From contig NC_091665.1 in NCBI RefSeq assembly GCF_042453785.1, forward strand, positions 3,235,501 to 3,299,500: DNA of 64,000 nt, written 5' to 3'. The translations under genes and the position numbers were made by a program. Position 1 is the stretch's first letter; the number at the start of each line of letters is the position of its first letter. Under the pieces are notes generated by a model that saw nothing but the letters and a program-made list of their open reading frames with translations, was not told where the DNA came from and made no database searches. The DNA comes from Malus domestica. Taxonomy: Eukaryota > Streptophyta > Magnoliopsida > Rosales > Rosaceae. Positions 11,471-22,535 of this stretch are shown piece by piece.

Positions 11471-11582
11471 AGGCTCCCTCTTGTTTGTTTATTTTGACTC
11501 ATGTATATGTACATATTTGTAACTTATCGGAGATATCAATAAATAAGCTTTGCTTTATTTCAACGTATTGTGTTAAATACAC

Positions 11583-13721
11583 CAAAGCCTTCTTCACTGA
11601 GTGAGGTCGGCTATATGAATCTTAGAACGCCATTGTGCTCGGTCCTGTGTCATGTCCTCCGTTAGATCCAAATACTCTAAGTCTTTTCTTAGAGTCTCTT
11701 CCAAAATTTTCCTAGGTTTTCCTCTACCCCTTCGGCCCTGAACCTCTGTCCCGTAGTCGCATCTTCTAACCGGAGCATCAGTAGGCCTTCTTTGCACATG
11801 TCCAAACCACCGTAACCGATTTTCTCTCAATTTTCCTACAATTTCGGCTACTCCTACTTTACCTCGGATATCCTCATTCCTAATCTTATCCTTTCTCGTA
11901 TACCCACACATCTAACGAAGCATCCTCATCTCCACTACACCCATTTTGTGTACGTGTTGATGCTTCACCGCCCAACATTCTGTGCCATACAGCATCGCCG
12001 GCTTTATTGTCGTCCTATAAAATTTTCCCTTGAGCTTCAGTGGCATACGGCGGTCACACAACACGCTGGATGCACTCTTCCACTTCATCAATCCAGCTTG
12101 TATTCTATGGTTGAGATCTCCATCTAATTCTTCGTTCTTTTGCAAGCTAGATCCTAAATAGCGAAAACGATCGCTCTTTGGCATTTCCTGATCTCCGATC
12201 CTCACCCCTAACTCATTTTGGCCTCCATTTGCACTGAACTTGCACTCCATATATTTTGTCTTTGATCGGCTTAGGCGAAGACCTTTAGATTCCAACACTT
12301 CTCTCCAAAGGTTAAGCTTTGCATTTACCCCTTCCTGAGTTTCATCTATCAACACTATATCATCTGCGAAAAGCATACACCAAGGAATATCATCTTGAAT
12401 ATGACCTGTTAACTCATCCATTACCAACATAAAAAGGTAAGGACTTAAGGATGAGCCTTGATGTAATCCTACAGTTATGGGGAAGCTTTCGGTTTGTCCT
12501 TCATAAGTTCTTACGGCAGTCTTTGCTCCTTCATACATATCCTTTATAGCTTGGATATATGCTACTCGTACTCCTTTCTTCTCTAAAATCCTCCAAAGAA
12601 TATCTCTTGGGACCCTATCATACGCTTTTTCCAAATCTATAAAGACCATGTGTAAATCTTTTTTCCCATCTCTATATCTTTCCATCAATCTTCGTAAGAG
12701 ATAGATTGCCTCTATGGTTGAGCGCTCTGGCATGAACCCGAATTGGTTGTCTGAAACCCGTGTCTCTTGCCTCAATCTATGCTCAATGACTCTCTCCCAG
12801 AGCTTCATTGTATGACTCATTAGCTTAATACCCCTATAGTTCATGCAATTTTGTACGTCGCCTATATTCTTGTAGATAGGCACCAAAGTGCTCTTTCGCC
12901 ACTCATTTGGCATCTTCTTCGTTTTCAAAATCCTATTGAAAATGTCAGTGAGCCTTGCTATACATGTCTCTCCCAAGACTTTCCACACTTCGATCGGTAT
13001 ATCGTCTGGGCCCACTGCTTTTCTATGCTTCATCTTCTTCAAAGCTACAATCACTTCTTCCTTCCTGATTCGACGATAAAATGAGTAGTTTCTACACTCT
13101 TCTGAGTTACTCAACTCCCCTAAAGAAGTACTCATTTCATGTCCTTCATTGAAAAGATTATGAAAATAACCTCTCCATCTGTCTTTGACTGCATTCTCTG
13201 TAGCAAGAACCTTTCCATCCTCATCCTTGATGCACCTCACTTGGTTTAGGTCCCTTGGCTTCTTTTCCCTTGCTCTAGCTAGTTTATAGATATCCAAATC
13301 TCCTTCTTTGGTATCTAGTCGCTTATACATGTCGTCATAAGCCGCTAACTTAGCTTCTTTCACAGCTTTCTTCGCCTCTTGCTTCGCTCTTCTATACCTT
13401 TCACCATTTTCATCGGTCATGTCCTTGTATAAGGCTTTACAACATTCCTTCTTAGCCTTCACCTTTGTTTGTACCTCCTCATTCCACCACCAAGATTCCT
13501 TTTGGTGTGGAGTAGAGCCCTTGGACTCTCCTAATACCTCTTTTGCTACTTTTCGGATACAACTAGCCATGGAATCCCACCTTTGGTTAGCTTCCCCCTC
13601 TCTATCCCACCCATACTGGGTGATTACTTTCTCTTTGAAAATGGCTTGTTTTTCTCCTTTTAAATTCCACCATCTAGTCCTTGGGCACTTCCAAGTCTTT
13701 TTCTTTTTTCTCACTCTTTAA
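11583..13721 (-). mobile_element. RTE-type LINE, 5'-truncated
   Basis: This covers the reverse transcriptase and the conserved 3' end of an RTE-clade LINE on the minus strand, ending tail to tail with the coiled-coil ORF. The upstream apurinic endonuclease domain is missing: similarity begins at about 13714. The 3' end aligns with the fragment at 7501-8250 but lacks the (CAA)n tail. Confidence 0.9.
11594..13714 (-). pseudogene. RTE reverse transcriptase, endonuclease lost, one internal stop
   Basis: The ORF covers a long pre-RT region, the fingers/palm motifs ([41 protein letters not shown]), the catalytic FADD box (FADDIVLI) and the RTE C-terminal tail with [13 protein letters not shown] single in-frame TAG at 11912-11914 separates the 600-codon RT segment from the last 105 codons; otherwise the frame is open throughout. 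Loss of the N-terminal endonuclease means it could not retrotranspose autonomously. The small number of lesions indicates a fairly recent insertion. It lies inside the hAT-like element. Confidence 0.9.
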
Positions 13722-13956
13722 GAAAAAAAATGAGAACCCGCACGCAGCTTGCGCGATGTTAGAGCAGGGAAACCCAAAAGGCCAGAAAACTAGAAATTTC
13801 ATCACTTCCGTTTGGACCAGAGGGGTGAACCACCGCTCTTAGGCTTGATTTCCGGCGAGGGGAGGGGTGGCAGCCACTCCTCGCCCTCATGTAGCTTCGT
13901 CTATGTATATTGGGACCACCCAATATTAAAATCCTGGATCCGTCACTGTTTACTAC

Positions 13957-13991
13957 CTCGTGTTTCGATCAAATTGAAAAAAAATCTCTTG
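13957..13991. mobile_element. Right remnant of the split MITE
   Basis: Similar to the right end of the MITE at 1815-1972 (ATTGAAAAA.ATCTCT). It continues the half that stops at 6405, and TTATCGA follows at 13992-13998. Confidence 0.65.
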
Positions 13992-13998
13992 TTATCGA

Positions 13999-14491
13999 GA
14001 GAATGAGGACTCGAATCAAAACCTCAAATGTAGGATGAAAGTTCTAAACTAATCATTTTGCACTTCTTCAAGTACATTTTCATTTTATGTTTTTACACTT
14101 TTGAATTTTGAAACACTTCTTCAAGTAAATTTTCATTTTATGTTTTTATACTTTTGAATTTTGAAACACAAGATGACATTTTTTTAGTACCAGTATCACC
14201 TCACCTCAATTTTTCACTCCTTTGAGATTTTGTGTTTGATTTCTTGCCCCTTAATATATTTTTAGTGGAATTTTTAGTGAAGTTTTTAGCATTCGCGATC
14301 AAACCAATGCTGCAATTCAAGAATAATAACTTATTATTATTGAGTTTTTTTACATAATTAGCTCACAAGTGGCATATGTAAGGATAAATTGGAATTTTGG
14401 AAATGATATTAAAACACAAGACTCTTGCCTTTCATGTGATTATATTGTTGAAAAATGGAAAAATTGTCATTAGTAGAGTATTTCAAATAAG
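13999..14491. other. Intergenic, small direct duplication only
   Basis: A roughly 60-bp direct duplication (TTTTCATTTTATGTTTTTA... type units) lies at about 14063-14170. No gene is seen. Confidence 0.6.
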
Positions 14492-14822
14492 GTTCTAAAA
14501 GACGCTAGGAGCTAGTCGGGCGGCGGGCTAGGGCCTAGCGCCTAGGCGGACTAAGTGGATTTAAGTAAATCTATTATCTGTCTTGTAAATAAGTGTTAGT
14601 GTTCATTTAAGTATGCAACAAGTATCTTACAATTTATTGTAAAAAATAAATGCAAAATCAAAGTTATCTATTTTCTGCTAAGTGAGTAGCGCGTCTGGGC
14701 AGGCTAGGCGGCTAGGCAAGCGTCTCAGCAGGTTTAAGCGCCCTTTTTTAATTTTTAAACATCTAGGCATTAATCGGGACGGTGACCAGCTGCCTAACGT
14801 CGTCTAGGATTTTTAGAATGGT
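14492..14822. mobile_element. MITE-like element with CTAGGCG-rich ends
   Basis: The left end GTTCTAAAAGACGCTAG and the complement of the right end, ATTCTAAAAATCCTAGACG, are imperfect inverted repeats. The subterminal parts are rich in CTAGGCG/GGCGGGC words while the centre is AT-rich. A shorter relative lies at about 35690-35780. I could not identify a clean target duplication. Confidence 0.6.
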
Positions 14823-15022
14823 AATTTCAAAATCTAACATACATTTAAGTTATGGCTTCAAACTTAGAAAGAGAAATAACATTAGACCACTAGCTAATTA
14901 ATTAGCTAATGAGTGCAATGAGTTTTATTCACCTATTTATGTATTATTTTATAAATAAGCATTGACAGTATGAGAAGAAGTTTTATTGAAATGGAAAAAG
15001 AAATAACAACTAGTCAGATGAA

Positions 15023-17415
15023 GAAATAAACCTTACTCATCAAAATAAATAAAAACTAAATCTAAAAATACAAAAAATATGGAGGACATAAAATTTGACT
15101 CCTCGTGATCGTGACAAAAAAGACTTAACAATCAAATGAAGGAAAGGATTTGACCAACCATCAAAGCAAATGAAAATAAAACCTAACCCTACCCTACATG
15201 AGAAAAATTGGGAACAAAAGTTAAAAAAGGAGAGTGGCGCTAGTATTTTCCAAAAATGCCAGTACAAGATAACACATGAGCCAGGAAAAAAGACTCTGTA
15301 CAAGCAAAAGTTACAACACTGAATTGGTCAACTGAAAGGGAAAAGAAACCCTATTGGAAACTCAGAGTGTTTTCTACTCTACAGGATGGCAATTGCTATT
15401 ACCAAAAATTCTAGGGTGCTCCGGACTAGAGATATTCCGAGTGTTGTAATTATTATATCTTGATTTTTGAAAATTTTAACCGTTAATATATTCGTTGTAC
15501 TCCTACATTCTCCGTTGTAATTGTAGAAATACTTTAATGCTACCACGTGTCTTGTAGAACATCAAATGGAAAGGAAAGTCAAGCAAAAGAAAAGTAGGCA
15601 ATGGATGTTGCTTTTTTGCCAAAATAAGGAAAGCATTTTACTTGAATTTGAATTAGAAACTGCCTTTGTTTCATTAGGGTTTAGGACAAATAATTGAGAT
15701 ATCTCCTTCCCCTCTATGTATTTGCCATTTCAAACACGAACGGGCATAAAACTGGAAAGCATGACCAATTGGATCTCATAACAAAGAATTCAAAGAAAAA
15801 GAACATAAATATTTGACTATGAAACCAATGTACATCGCTTTCTCCGAATAAATTACTGAAAGTGTTATTGGCACTCCAAAAATCTCATTCTACACTCCTC
15901 ACAAGTGTATTTTTCTTTCTAAATATAGAAAGTTAGGAGTATAGAATGAGGAATTTAGAGTGCCAATAACAATTCTCTAAATTAATAATGGTCATGCATT
16001 AATCATGAAATTTGGAAAATAAGAGCTTGAGTTGGTAAAGATCAATATCAAGGAGCATTTTGTGGAGTTTGTATGGCTACCATTGGGGAGCATGAAAGCT
16101 AGAAGAAAACTCGGACTGTGCAACCTAACCACGCGCCTAATTAGACCACTCTCATAAAAGCATGAGAGATTTCGGTATTTTGATCTCATCAAGTGTGGAA
16201 ACTGTCGTAGTTAGTCATCCGTTCGAACCATAAGTTTCTCTCAAATAACACAATGCATCGCCATACCATCTTTTTAATCCCCTACTAATGCTTATCATTC
16301 GTTGCTCTTGTTGGGGATTTCAACACCCTCTACTAGGGAGCTGTTATTAACACCCGAAAGGAGGGTGCAGAATAACTGTAAACCCTGTATTAAAGGCAGT
16401 TATAACTTTACAATCACTCCTCAACTTAGCTTATTGCTTTTCAAAATGCATATGTTCTAATTTCTAGGTACTCAAAATATGGAGTTCAAGAAGCCAAATG
16501 AGAATGCAAAAACAGTAGACAAAGATAAGCGATCACGATTTTTCCACTCTTCCACAAGCATTCACACAATATAAACCTCAATCATAATATCTTATATATA
16601 CTATCAAAACTAGGGCTACAAACCAAAATAAAACCACCTTTAATAGGCTTGAAAAACTTAACCTGCCACTACTCGCTTGAGCCCTAACACACAACCAACA
16701 GACGGAACAAGAAGTTAGATTTGTATACAAATGTACTACAGATAAAAGCTCGAAATGTCAAAGAGCGAACGGAGAGCGAAGATGACTACTTGAGAAAATG
16801 ATATTTATCTCTATTATTCTTATCTTTCCACTGCACTAGATTAGATAGCAACAGACATTCAACTAACATTGGTACCTTGTCACGCCCACATTAGATATTA
16901 GACAACCAAGTCTGATTACAACCTACATAGTTCAATGATCCCTCTTTACTAGCTGCATGAGAGTATTCAAGTTTTTTACCAGTAGAATTCACTTGTGTAT
17001 CCAAGAACAATTAGTTTGACAAAAACAACATAAATCTCGACTTTTCCAGACTCCAGATGGATTATTATCTCTTCTTGACTACATCCATGGAGGACAAGTA
17101 GCAGCAGCTAGATCCGCTATCTCCAAAGTCCAGATCGAAAAACATTGAGAGACTAATGCTTCTTGCCTTCACTAATTTAAAGACCATGGCAACTCCTATG
17201 AAGTCCCAAATCAGACAGATGAAACTAAGACTTCGCAGTTGAACACTTAAATTGGCAAGACCGGAGCAATGGAAGGTTAACATAGGAGCAGAGTCATGTT
17301 ACTATTAAGTATTGGTTCCGCTGACTTTTATTTTGCACGTGTACAGTTCAGTTTGGTTAAGTTTCCGTGGAGATTCTACACATGAGAGGAATTTGGTGTA
17401 ACTCACACAATGACT
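15023..17415. repeat. 2.5-kb duplicated block, copy 2, left part
   Basis: Collinear with 613-3040. It lacks the MITE of copy 1 but carries its own at 15856-15977. It stops at the copia insertion (target duplication 17411-17415) and resumes at 22384. Confidence 0.88.
15856..15977. mobile_element. MITE specific to copy 2
   Basis: A 122-bp insertion relative to copy 1 (about 1430-1440). It is bounded by TAAATTA at 15849-15855 and 15978-15984. Its arms are imperfect inverted repeats (GTTATTGGCACTCC... and its complement GAGTGCCAATAAC), so the transcript or single strand would fold into a hairpin. Confidence 0.8.
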
Positions 17416-17793
17416 TGTTAGTTTATAAGTGTATATGCTGAAATGTTATAAGAACTACGAGTAGAACTCAGTTTAAATGTCAACCTTGGATTACAGTCCA
17501 AGTGTGCAATTAAGATGTAATCCTAGAGTAAGTGATAGTTTATGTCATGTGTCATTACCTTATAGGGTAGATGAATGAAGGGCTAGATTTGAATAATGTA
17601 ATGAGGGAATATTCTAATCCCAACGGTTACATGTGCATAGTGTGCATGTGAATGAAAGCAAGTGTCTCATTTGCTTATTCTTCAAGCTCTCTCTCTCTCT
17701 CTCTCTTGAATCCTTCATTTTCTTAAAATTTCCAGCTTCATTGATTGTTGATTTGCAGCTTACATACAAGATAACAATCTGTGTATGCTAACA
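17416..17793 (+). repeat. 5' LTR of the decayed copia element
   Basis: 378 bp, TGTTAG...CTAACA. It differs from the 3' LTR by scattered substitutions and by a shorter (CT)n tract near 17688-17705. Confidence 0.93.
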
Positions 17794-17811
17794 TGGCCTC
17801 AGAGCCAAGTT
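17794..17811 (+). other. Primer-binding site, initiator tRNA-Met type
   Basis: TGGCCTCAGAGCCAAGTT directly follows the LTR. It matches the usual TGGTATCAGAGC copia PBS except for two substitutions. Confidence 0.8.
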
Positions 17812-17900
17812 CGATCAAATGCTACTGGGCGTTTGGATATATGAATGAGCTACCAAGAAACTCAAAATTAAGCTCGAGTTGATTGTGATATGAGTCTAAC

Positions 17901-20900
17901 ATGGCAGGATCAGGTAGTAGTGAGGTGAGAGCACTGATTTTCAACTTTGATAACTATGAGTTATGGAGTATTAAGATGAAGACCATTTACAAGTCTCATG
18001 GACTGTGGGATCTAGTTGAAAAAGGGTTCGAAAGCTCAGATTCGAAGAACGATAGTGAATCTGATGGGAAGAATAAAGAAAATGAGGAATCAAGTTGCAC
18101 TGGGAAGATGATTCTTACAAAGAGACTTATGAAGGATGCTAAAGCTCTCGGTCTGATCTAGGGAGTTGTCTCAGATGAGATATTCCCCATAATTTCTCAT
18201 GAGGAAACCTCAAAAGGTTCATGGGACATTCTGCAGCAAGAATACCATGGTGATAAACATGTTAGAAGTGTTAAGTTGCAAAGTCTTCATAGGGAGTTTG
18301 AATATACAAGAATGAGAGATGATGAATCACTTTTTGTTTATCTTACAAAACTGTTTGATTTAATAAATCAAATGCGGAGCTATGGAGATGAATTATCTCG
18401 AGAGAGAGTTGTTCAAAAGTTGTTAATTAGTTTGCCATCAGCTTATGACTCTATATGTTCTGTTATTGAGCATTTGAAGGATTTGGATGTGATTGAGGTA
18501 CAAGAAGTGGTAGCCTCTTTGAAGAGTTTTGAGTTGAGACTAGATAGGCATTCTAAAAACAAAACTGAGAGAGCATTTGCTAGTCTTAGTGTGAATCCCA
18601 AACCAGTTAAGTTCACTGGAAATCAAAATGCTAAGTACGAGAAGAATTGGAAGGCAAAAGGTAAAAATTGGGATAACAGACCCACTGATGGTGCTAGAAA
18701 TCCTTGGAAACATTATGACAAATTGCATTTCAGTGAGTGTCGATTCAAAGGAAAGCCAAAGTGTTACAACTGTGACAAGTTTAGTCATCTTGCAAGGGAC
18801 TACAATAGCAAGAAACCAGTGCAACAGCTCAATTATGCCATTCAGGTATAATCTACACTAACTATGTTTTATGCTAGTAATAAAACTAATACTAGTGTAA
18901 AAGGATGTGATGATGTATGGTTTGTAGATAGTGGGTATAGTAATCATATGACAAGTAGGGAGGATCTACTTGTTGATATTGACAAGAATTGACTGCAAAG
19001 GTTGAACTGGGTACTGGACAACTTGTTGAAGTGACTGGTAAAGGGAGTCTTATGGTTGAAACTAAAATAAGCAAGAGATACATCAAGGAGGTTATGCTTG
19101 TGCTTAGACTGAAAGAAAATTTACTTAATGTGGGTCAAATGATGGAGCATGGCTACTACTTGGTGTTTGGAGATCACAAGGTGGAAATCTATGATGACAG
19201 TTCATATTCCAACATGGTTGCAAGAGTACCAATGAGGGGAAATCGAAGCTTTCCAATGAAATTGCAGTATGGAATGCATATTGTTTTTAAGGCAAGTGTA
19301 TGCCACTCTACTACTATGTGGCACAGAAGATTGGGATATCTGAACATGAACAATTTGAAGTTGATGAGGAACAAGAAATGGTGGTAGGATTACCAGAAAT
19401 CAAAGCAGTTAAAGGAGTGCGTGAAAGTTGTGTTCTTGGTACACAATTTAGAGAGGCATTTCCAAGGGAAGCTACTACTAGGGAATCAACTCCTCTAAAG
19501 CTTATACACAGTGACATCTGTGGTCCAATGCAGACAACTACAAAGGATGAGAATCGATATTTTCTCACCTTCATAGATGACTGCACAAGGATATGTTGGG
19601 TTTATTTTTTTTAAGACACAAATCTGAAGTCCGTAGTGTGTTTAAAAGATTCAAAGCTATTGTGGAGTTGCAGAATGGTTATAAGCTGAAGAAGCTTAGA
19701 AGTGATCGAGGAAGAGAGTACACTTCAATGGAGTTCGATAGATTCTGTGAAGAGGTAGGCATGGAAAGACAACTCACCACTCGATACACACCACAACAAA
19801 ATGGTGTGGCAAAGAGAAAGAACATGACTATTTTGGAAATGGCTAAGTGTCTCATGTTGGAGAAGAAGATTCCACTTGATTTTTAGGTTGAGGCAGTCAA
19901 TACCTCTGTGTATATCCTGAATAGATGTCCAACCAAAGCTTTGAATAACAAAACATCTTTTGAAGTATACAGTGGGAGAAAACCAGTAATTAAGCATCTA
20001 AAGGTGTTTGGTTCATTGTGTTATTCTCATGTGCCAACACAACAGAAACAGAAATTGGATTTAGCAAGCAAGAGGTGCATTTTCTTGGGGTATAGTAGTT
20101 GTGAGAAGGGATATAGACTATATAAAATTGAATCTGGGAACGTGATTGTTTCCAAAGATGTTGTATTCAATGCAGATGCATGTTGGGATTGGAATGCACA
20201 GAAGGAAAGAAGTGTGAGTATTCAAATTACTGAAGTGTCAGAAGGAGAACAAGGGTATGAAGGGAGTTCTTATGGTTCTAAAGCACAATGTGAAATAAAT
20301 AAAGATAGTGAAGTGCTAAGCTCAATCACTGAAATCTATGATCAAGGAAGGATGATAAGTCCACAGGATATTGATCACACTCCTCTCAAGTACAAAAGTA
20401 TTGCAAAAGTGTATAAGAAGTGCAATTTGTGCATTATAGAACCAGAAAATTTTGAAGAAGCTACCAAGGATGAATCATGGCAGAAGGCTATGGAAGATGA
20501 AAACATGATTAAGAAGAACAACACTTGGGAGCTAGTTGATAGACCGTTAGATATACCAATCATTAGAGTTAAATGGGTCTATAAGACAAAATTGAATCTG
20601 GATGAATCTGTGCAGAGAAAGAAAGCAAGGTTGGTTGCAAAAGGCTATTCCCAGACGCCTAGAATAGACTTTGATGAGACTTTTGCTCCAGTGGCAAGAC
20701 TTGACATCATAAGAACCTTGGTGGCCCTTGCTACACAGAAAGGTTGGAAGTTATTTCAGTTAGATGTAAAGTCAACATTTCTAAATTGAGTGTTGAATGA
20801 GAAGGTGTATGTAGACCAACCATCTGGCTTTGTGATACAAGGCAAAAAAGATAAAGTGTACATTCTTAAGAAAGCTTTATATGGTCTGAAGCAAGCTCCA

Positions 20901-21950
20901 AGAGCTTGGTATGAAGTGATAAACTCTTATTTTACAAAGTATAGATTCAATAGAAGTCCAAGTGAAACTACACTGTTTACCACGGCATCTCACAGTGGCA
21001 TTTTCATTGTGTCACTATATGTATATGACATTATCTACACAGGAAGAACGAAGGAAATGATGACTAAGTTTAAAAATGAGATGATGAGACAGTATGAGAT
21101 TACTGATCTAGGATTGCTTCACCATTTTCTTGGTCATGGAGTATTGCAGACAGATACCTGCATTTTCTTGCACCAGAAGAAGTATACAAAGACTTTGCTT
21201 GAAAAATTTGGACTCATGGATTGTAAACTTGTTGTAACACCATTGGCTGTGAATGAGAAGCTTTCAAAATTAGATGGAAGTGATCTAGCAGATGAGACTT
21301 TGTATAGGCAAATGTGGGGAGTTTGCTATACTTAACTGCAACTAGGCCAGACATCATGATTGTAGCAAGCTTATTGGCTAGGTTCATGCATAATCCTACC
21401 AAGAAGCATATGGGGACAACTAAAATAGTGCTGATACATACAAGGCATTGTGAACTATGGCATTGCCTATGAGAAAGGAAAAGGTGCAATGTTGATTGGT
21501 TATTGTGACAGTGACTAGAGTGGAAATGAAGATGACATGAGAAGCACATCAGGTTATGCTTTTAATCTTGGTTCATGGGTGTTTTCTTGGGCCTCAATCA
21601 AGCAAAGCAGTGTAGCTCTCTCAATTGCAGAGGCAGAATATATCAGTGCAGCAGAAGCCACTGCACAAGCCATTTGGCTAAGATTTGTGCTCTTTGATTT
21701 TGGAGAAGAGCAAGCAGAACCAACTCAGTTGCTATGTGATAACACTTCAGCTATTGCCATATCAAAGAATCCAATTCATCATCACAAAACCAGACATATC
21801 AATCAAAGATTTCATTTCAACTGAGATGCACTTCACAATGGTGAGATTGATCTGCTATACTGCAAGACTGAAGAACATATTGCAGATATCTTCACCAAAG
21901 CTTTAGCAAGGGATCGATCTGAATTTCTGAGGAAAGCTTTAGAAGTGATT
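17901..21950 (+). pseudogene. Degenerate copia gag-pol
   Basis: Order of recognisable pieces: gag (17901-18161, then an in-frame TAG, then 18276-18851) ending in a CCHC knuckle whose last cysteine is replaced (CYNCDKFSHLARDY); protease DSG near 18930; integrase zinc region and core at about 19310-19890 (DICGPMQTTTKDENRYF, then QNGVAKRKN); reverse transcriptase at 20480-21335 with the usual copia YVDD box altered to YVYD; RNase H at 21537-21950 with a DNTSAIA motif. At least five stops or frameshifts separate these segments, so no functional polyprotein can be made. Gene order integrase before RT identifies copia rather than gypsy. Confidence 0.92.
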
Positions 21951-21964
21951 TCAGCACAACACTT

Positions 21965-21973
21965 AGAAGGGAG
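21965..21973 (+). other. Polypurine tract of the decayed copia element
   Basis: AGAAGGGAG immediately before the 3' LTR, the expected plus-strand primer position. Confidence 0.75.
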
Positions 21974-22245
21974 TGTTAGTTTATAAGTGTATATGATGAA
22001 ATGTTATAAGAACTAAGAGTAGAACTCAGTTTAAATGTCAACCCTTAGATCACAGTCCAAGTGTGCAACTAAAATGTAATCTTAGAGTAAGTGATAGTTT
22101 ATGTCATGTATCATTACTTTATAGGGTAGATGAATGAATGGCTATATTTGAATGATGTAATGAGGGAATATTCTATTCCCAACGATTACATGTGCACAGT
22201 GTGCGTGTGAATGAAAGCAAGCTTCTCATTTACTTCTTCTTCAAG

Positions 22246-22281
<36 letters not shown>

Positions 22282-22383
22282 GAAATCTATCTTTCTTGAA
22301 TCCTTCATTTTCTTAAAATTTCCAGCTCCATTAATTGTTGATTTAAAGCTTACATACAAGATAACAATCTATGCATGCTAACA
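21974..22383 (+). repeat. 3' LTR of the decayed copia element
   Basis: 410 bp, longer than the 5' LTR mainly because of an expanded (CT)n tract at about 22243-22281 with a short adjoining insertion. Confidence 0.93.
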
Positions 22384-22535
22384 TGACTTAATAAAATATG
22401 AGGAATTTGGTGTAACACGTGGCCTGCTCGTACTATCATGATTGCTGCTAACACTGGGTGCTTATTTAAGAGCCAATTGGAAGCACACAATATATTTATA
22501 CTAAAATATGAGAAATTTGGTGTAAGTCTCACAAT
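22384..22535. repeat. 2.5-kb duplicated block, copy 2, right part
   Basis: Continues the match to copy 1 (about 3035-3187) after the retrotransposon. Confidence 0.88.

Larger units (their letters stand above)
8251..11575 (+). mobile_element. Large non-autonomous LTR-type element (LARD-like), incomplete
   Basis: It begins at TGTTGATGCAC, where homology to the RTE fragment stops, and runs to just before the next RTE 3' end. It encodes no gag, protease, integrase or reverse transcriptase. It contains diverged repeats of a module with GGTAAG...TTGCAGG boundaries (about 8750-8850 and 9215-9315), recurring GATATGGGATACT words, two tandem arrays (9725-9985 and 10422-10660), and one open coiled-coil ORF (10796-11470) followed by an AATAAA signal near 11538. 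I recall this as an abundant Maleae repeat type. No second LTR is visible, so both the class and the right boundary are tentative. Confidence 0.5.
6406..13948. mobile_element. Putative hAT-like element, about 7.5 kb, with nested insertions
   Basis: The ends are CAGGGGTGAATCTAC on the left and, complemented, CAGTGACGGATCCAG on the right. These are typical hAT termini, although imperfectly paired (9 of 15). The flanks TGTACCAC (6398-6405) and TTTACTAC (13949-13956) form a plausible 8-bp target duplication with two mismatches. The insertion exactly interrupts a MITE whose halves are recognisable on either side, which supports the boundaries. GGACCACCCAA motifs recur just inside both ends. No hAT transposase is seen; most of the interior is LINE and LTR-type sequence inserted later. 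Confidence 0.6.
17416..22383 (+). mobile_element. Ty1/copia LTR retrotransposon, decayed
   Basis: This is a complete element of 4968 bp with 5-bp target duplications TGACT (17411-17415 and 22384-22388). LTRs start TGTTAG and end CTAACA. The primer-binding site follows the 5' LTR and a purine-rich tract precedes the 3' LTR. The uninterrupted site is preserved in the other copy of the duplicated block, which directly proves the insertion. The coding region carries several stops and frame breaks, and the LTRs differ at many positions, so it is old relative to the copia element at 39965. Confidence 0.95.
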
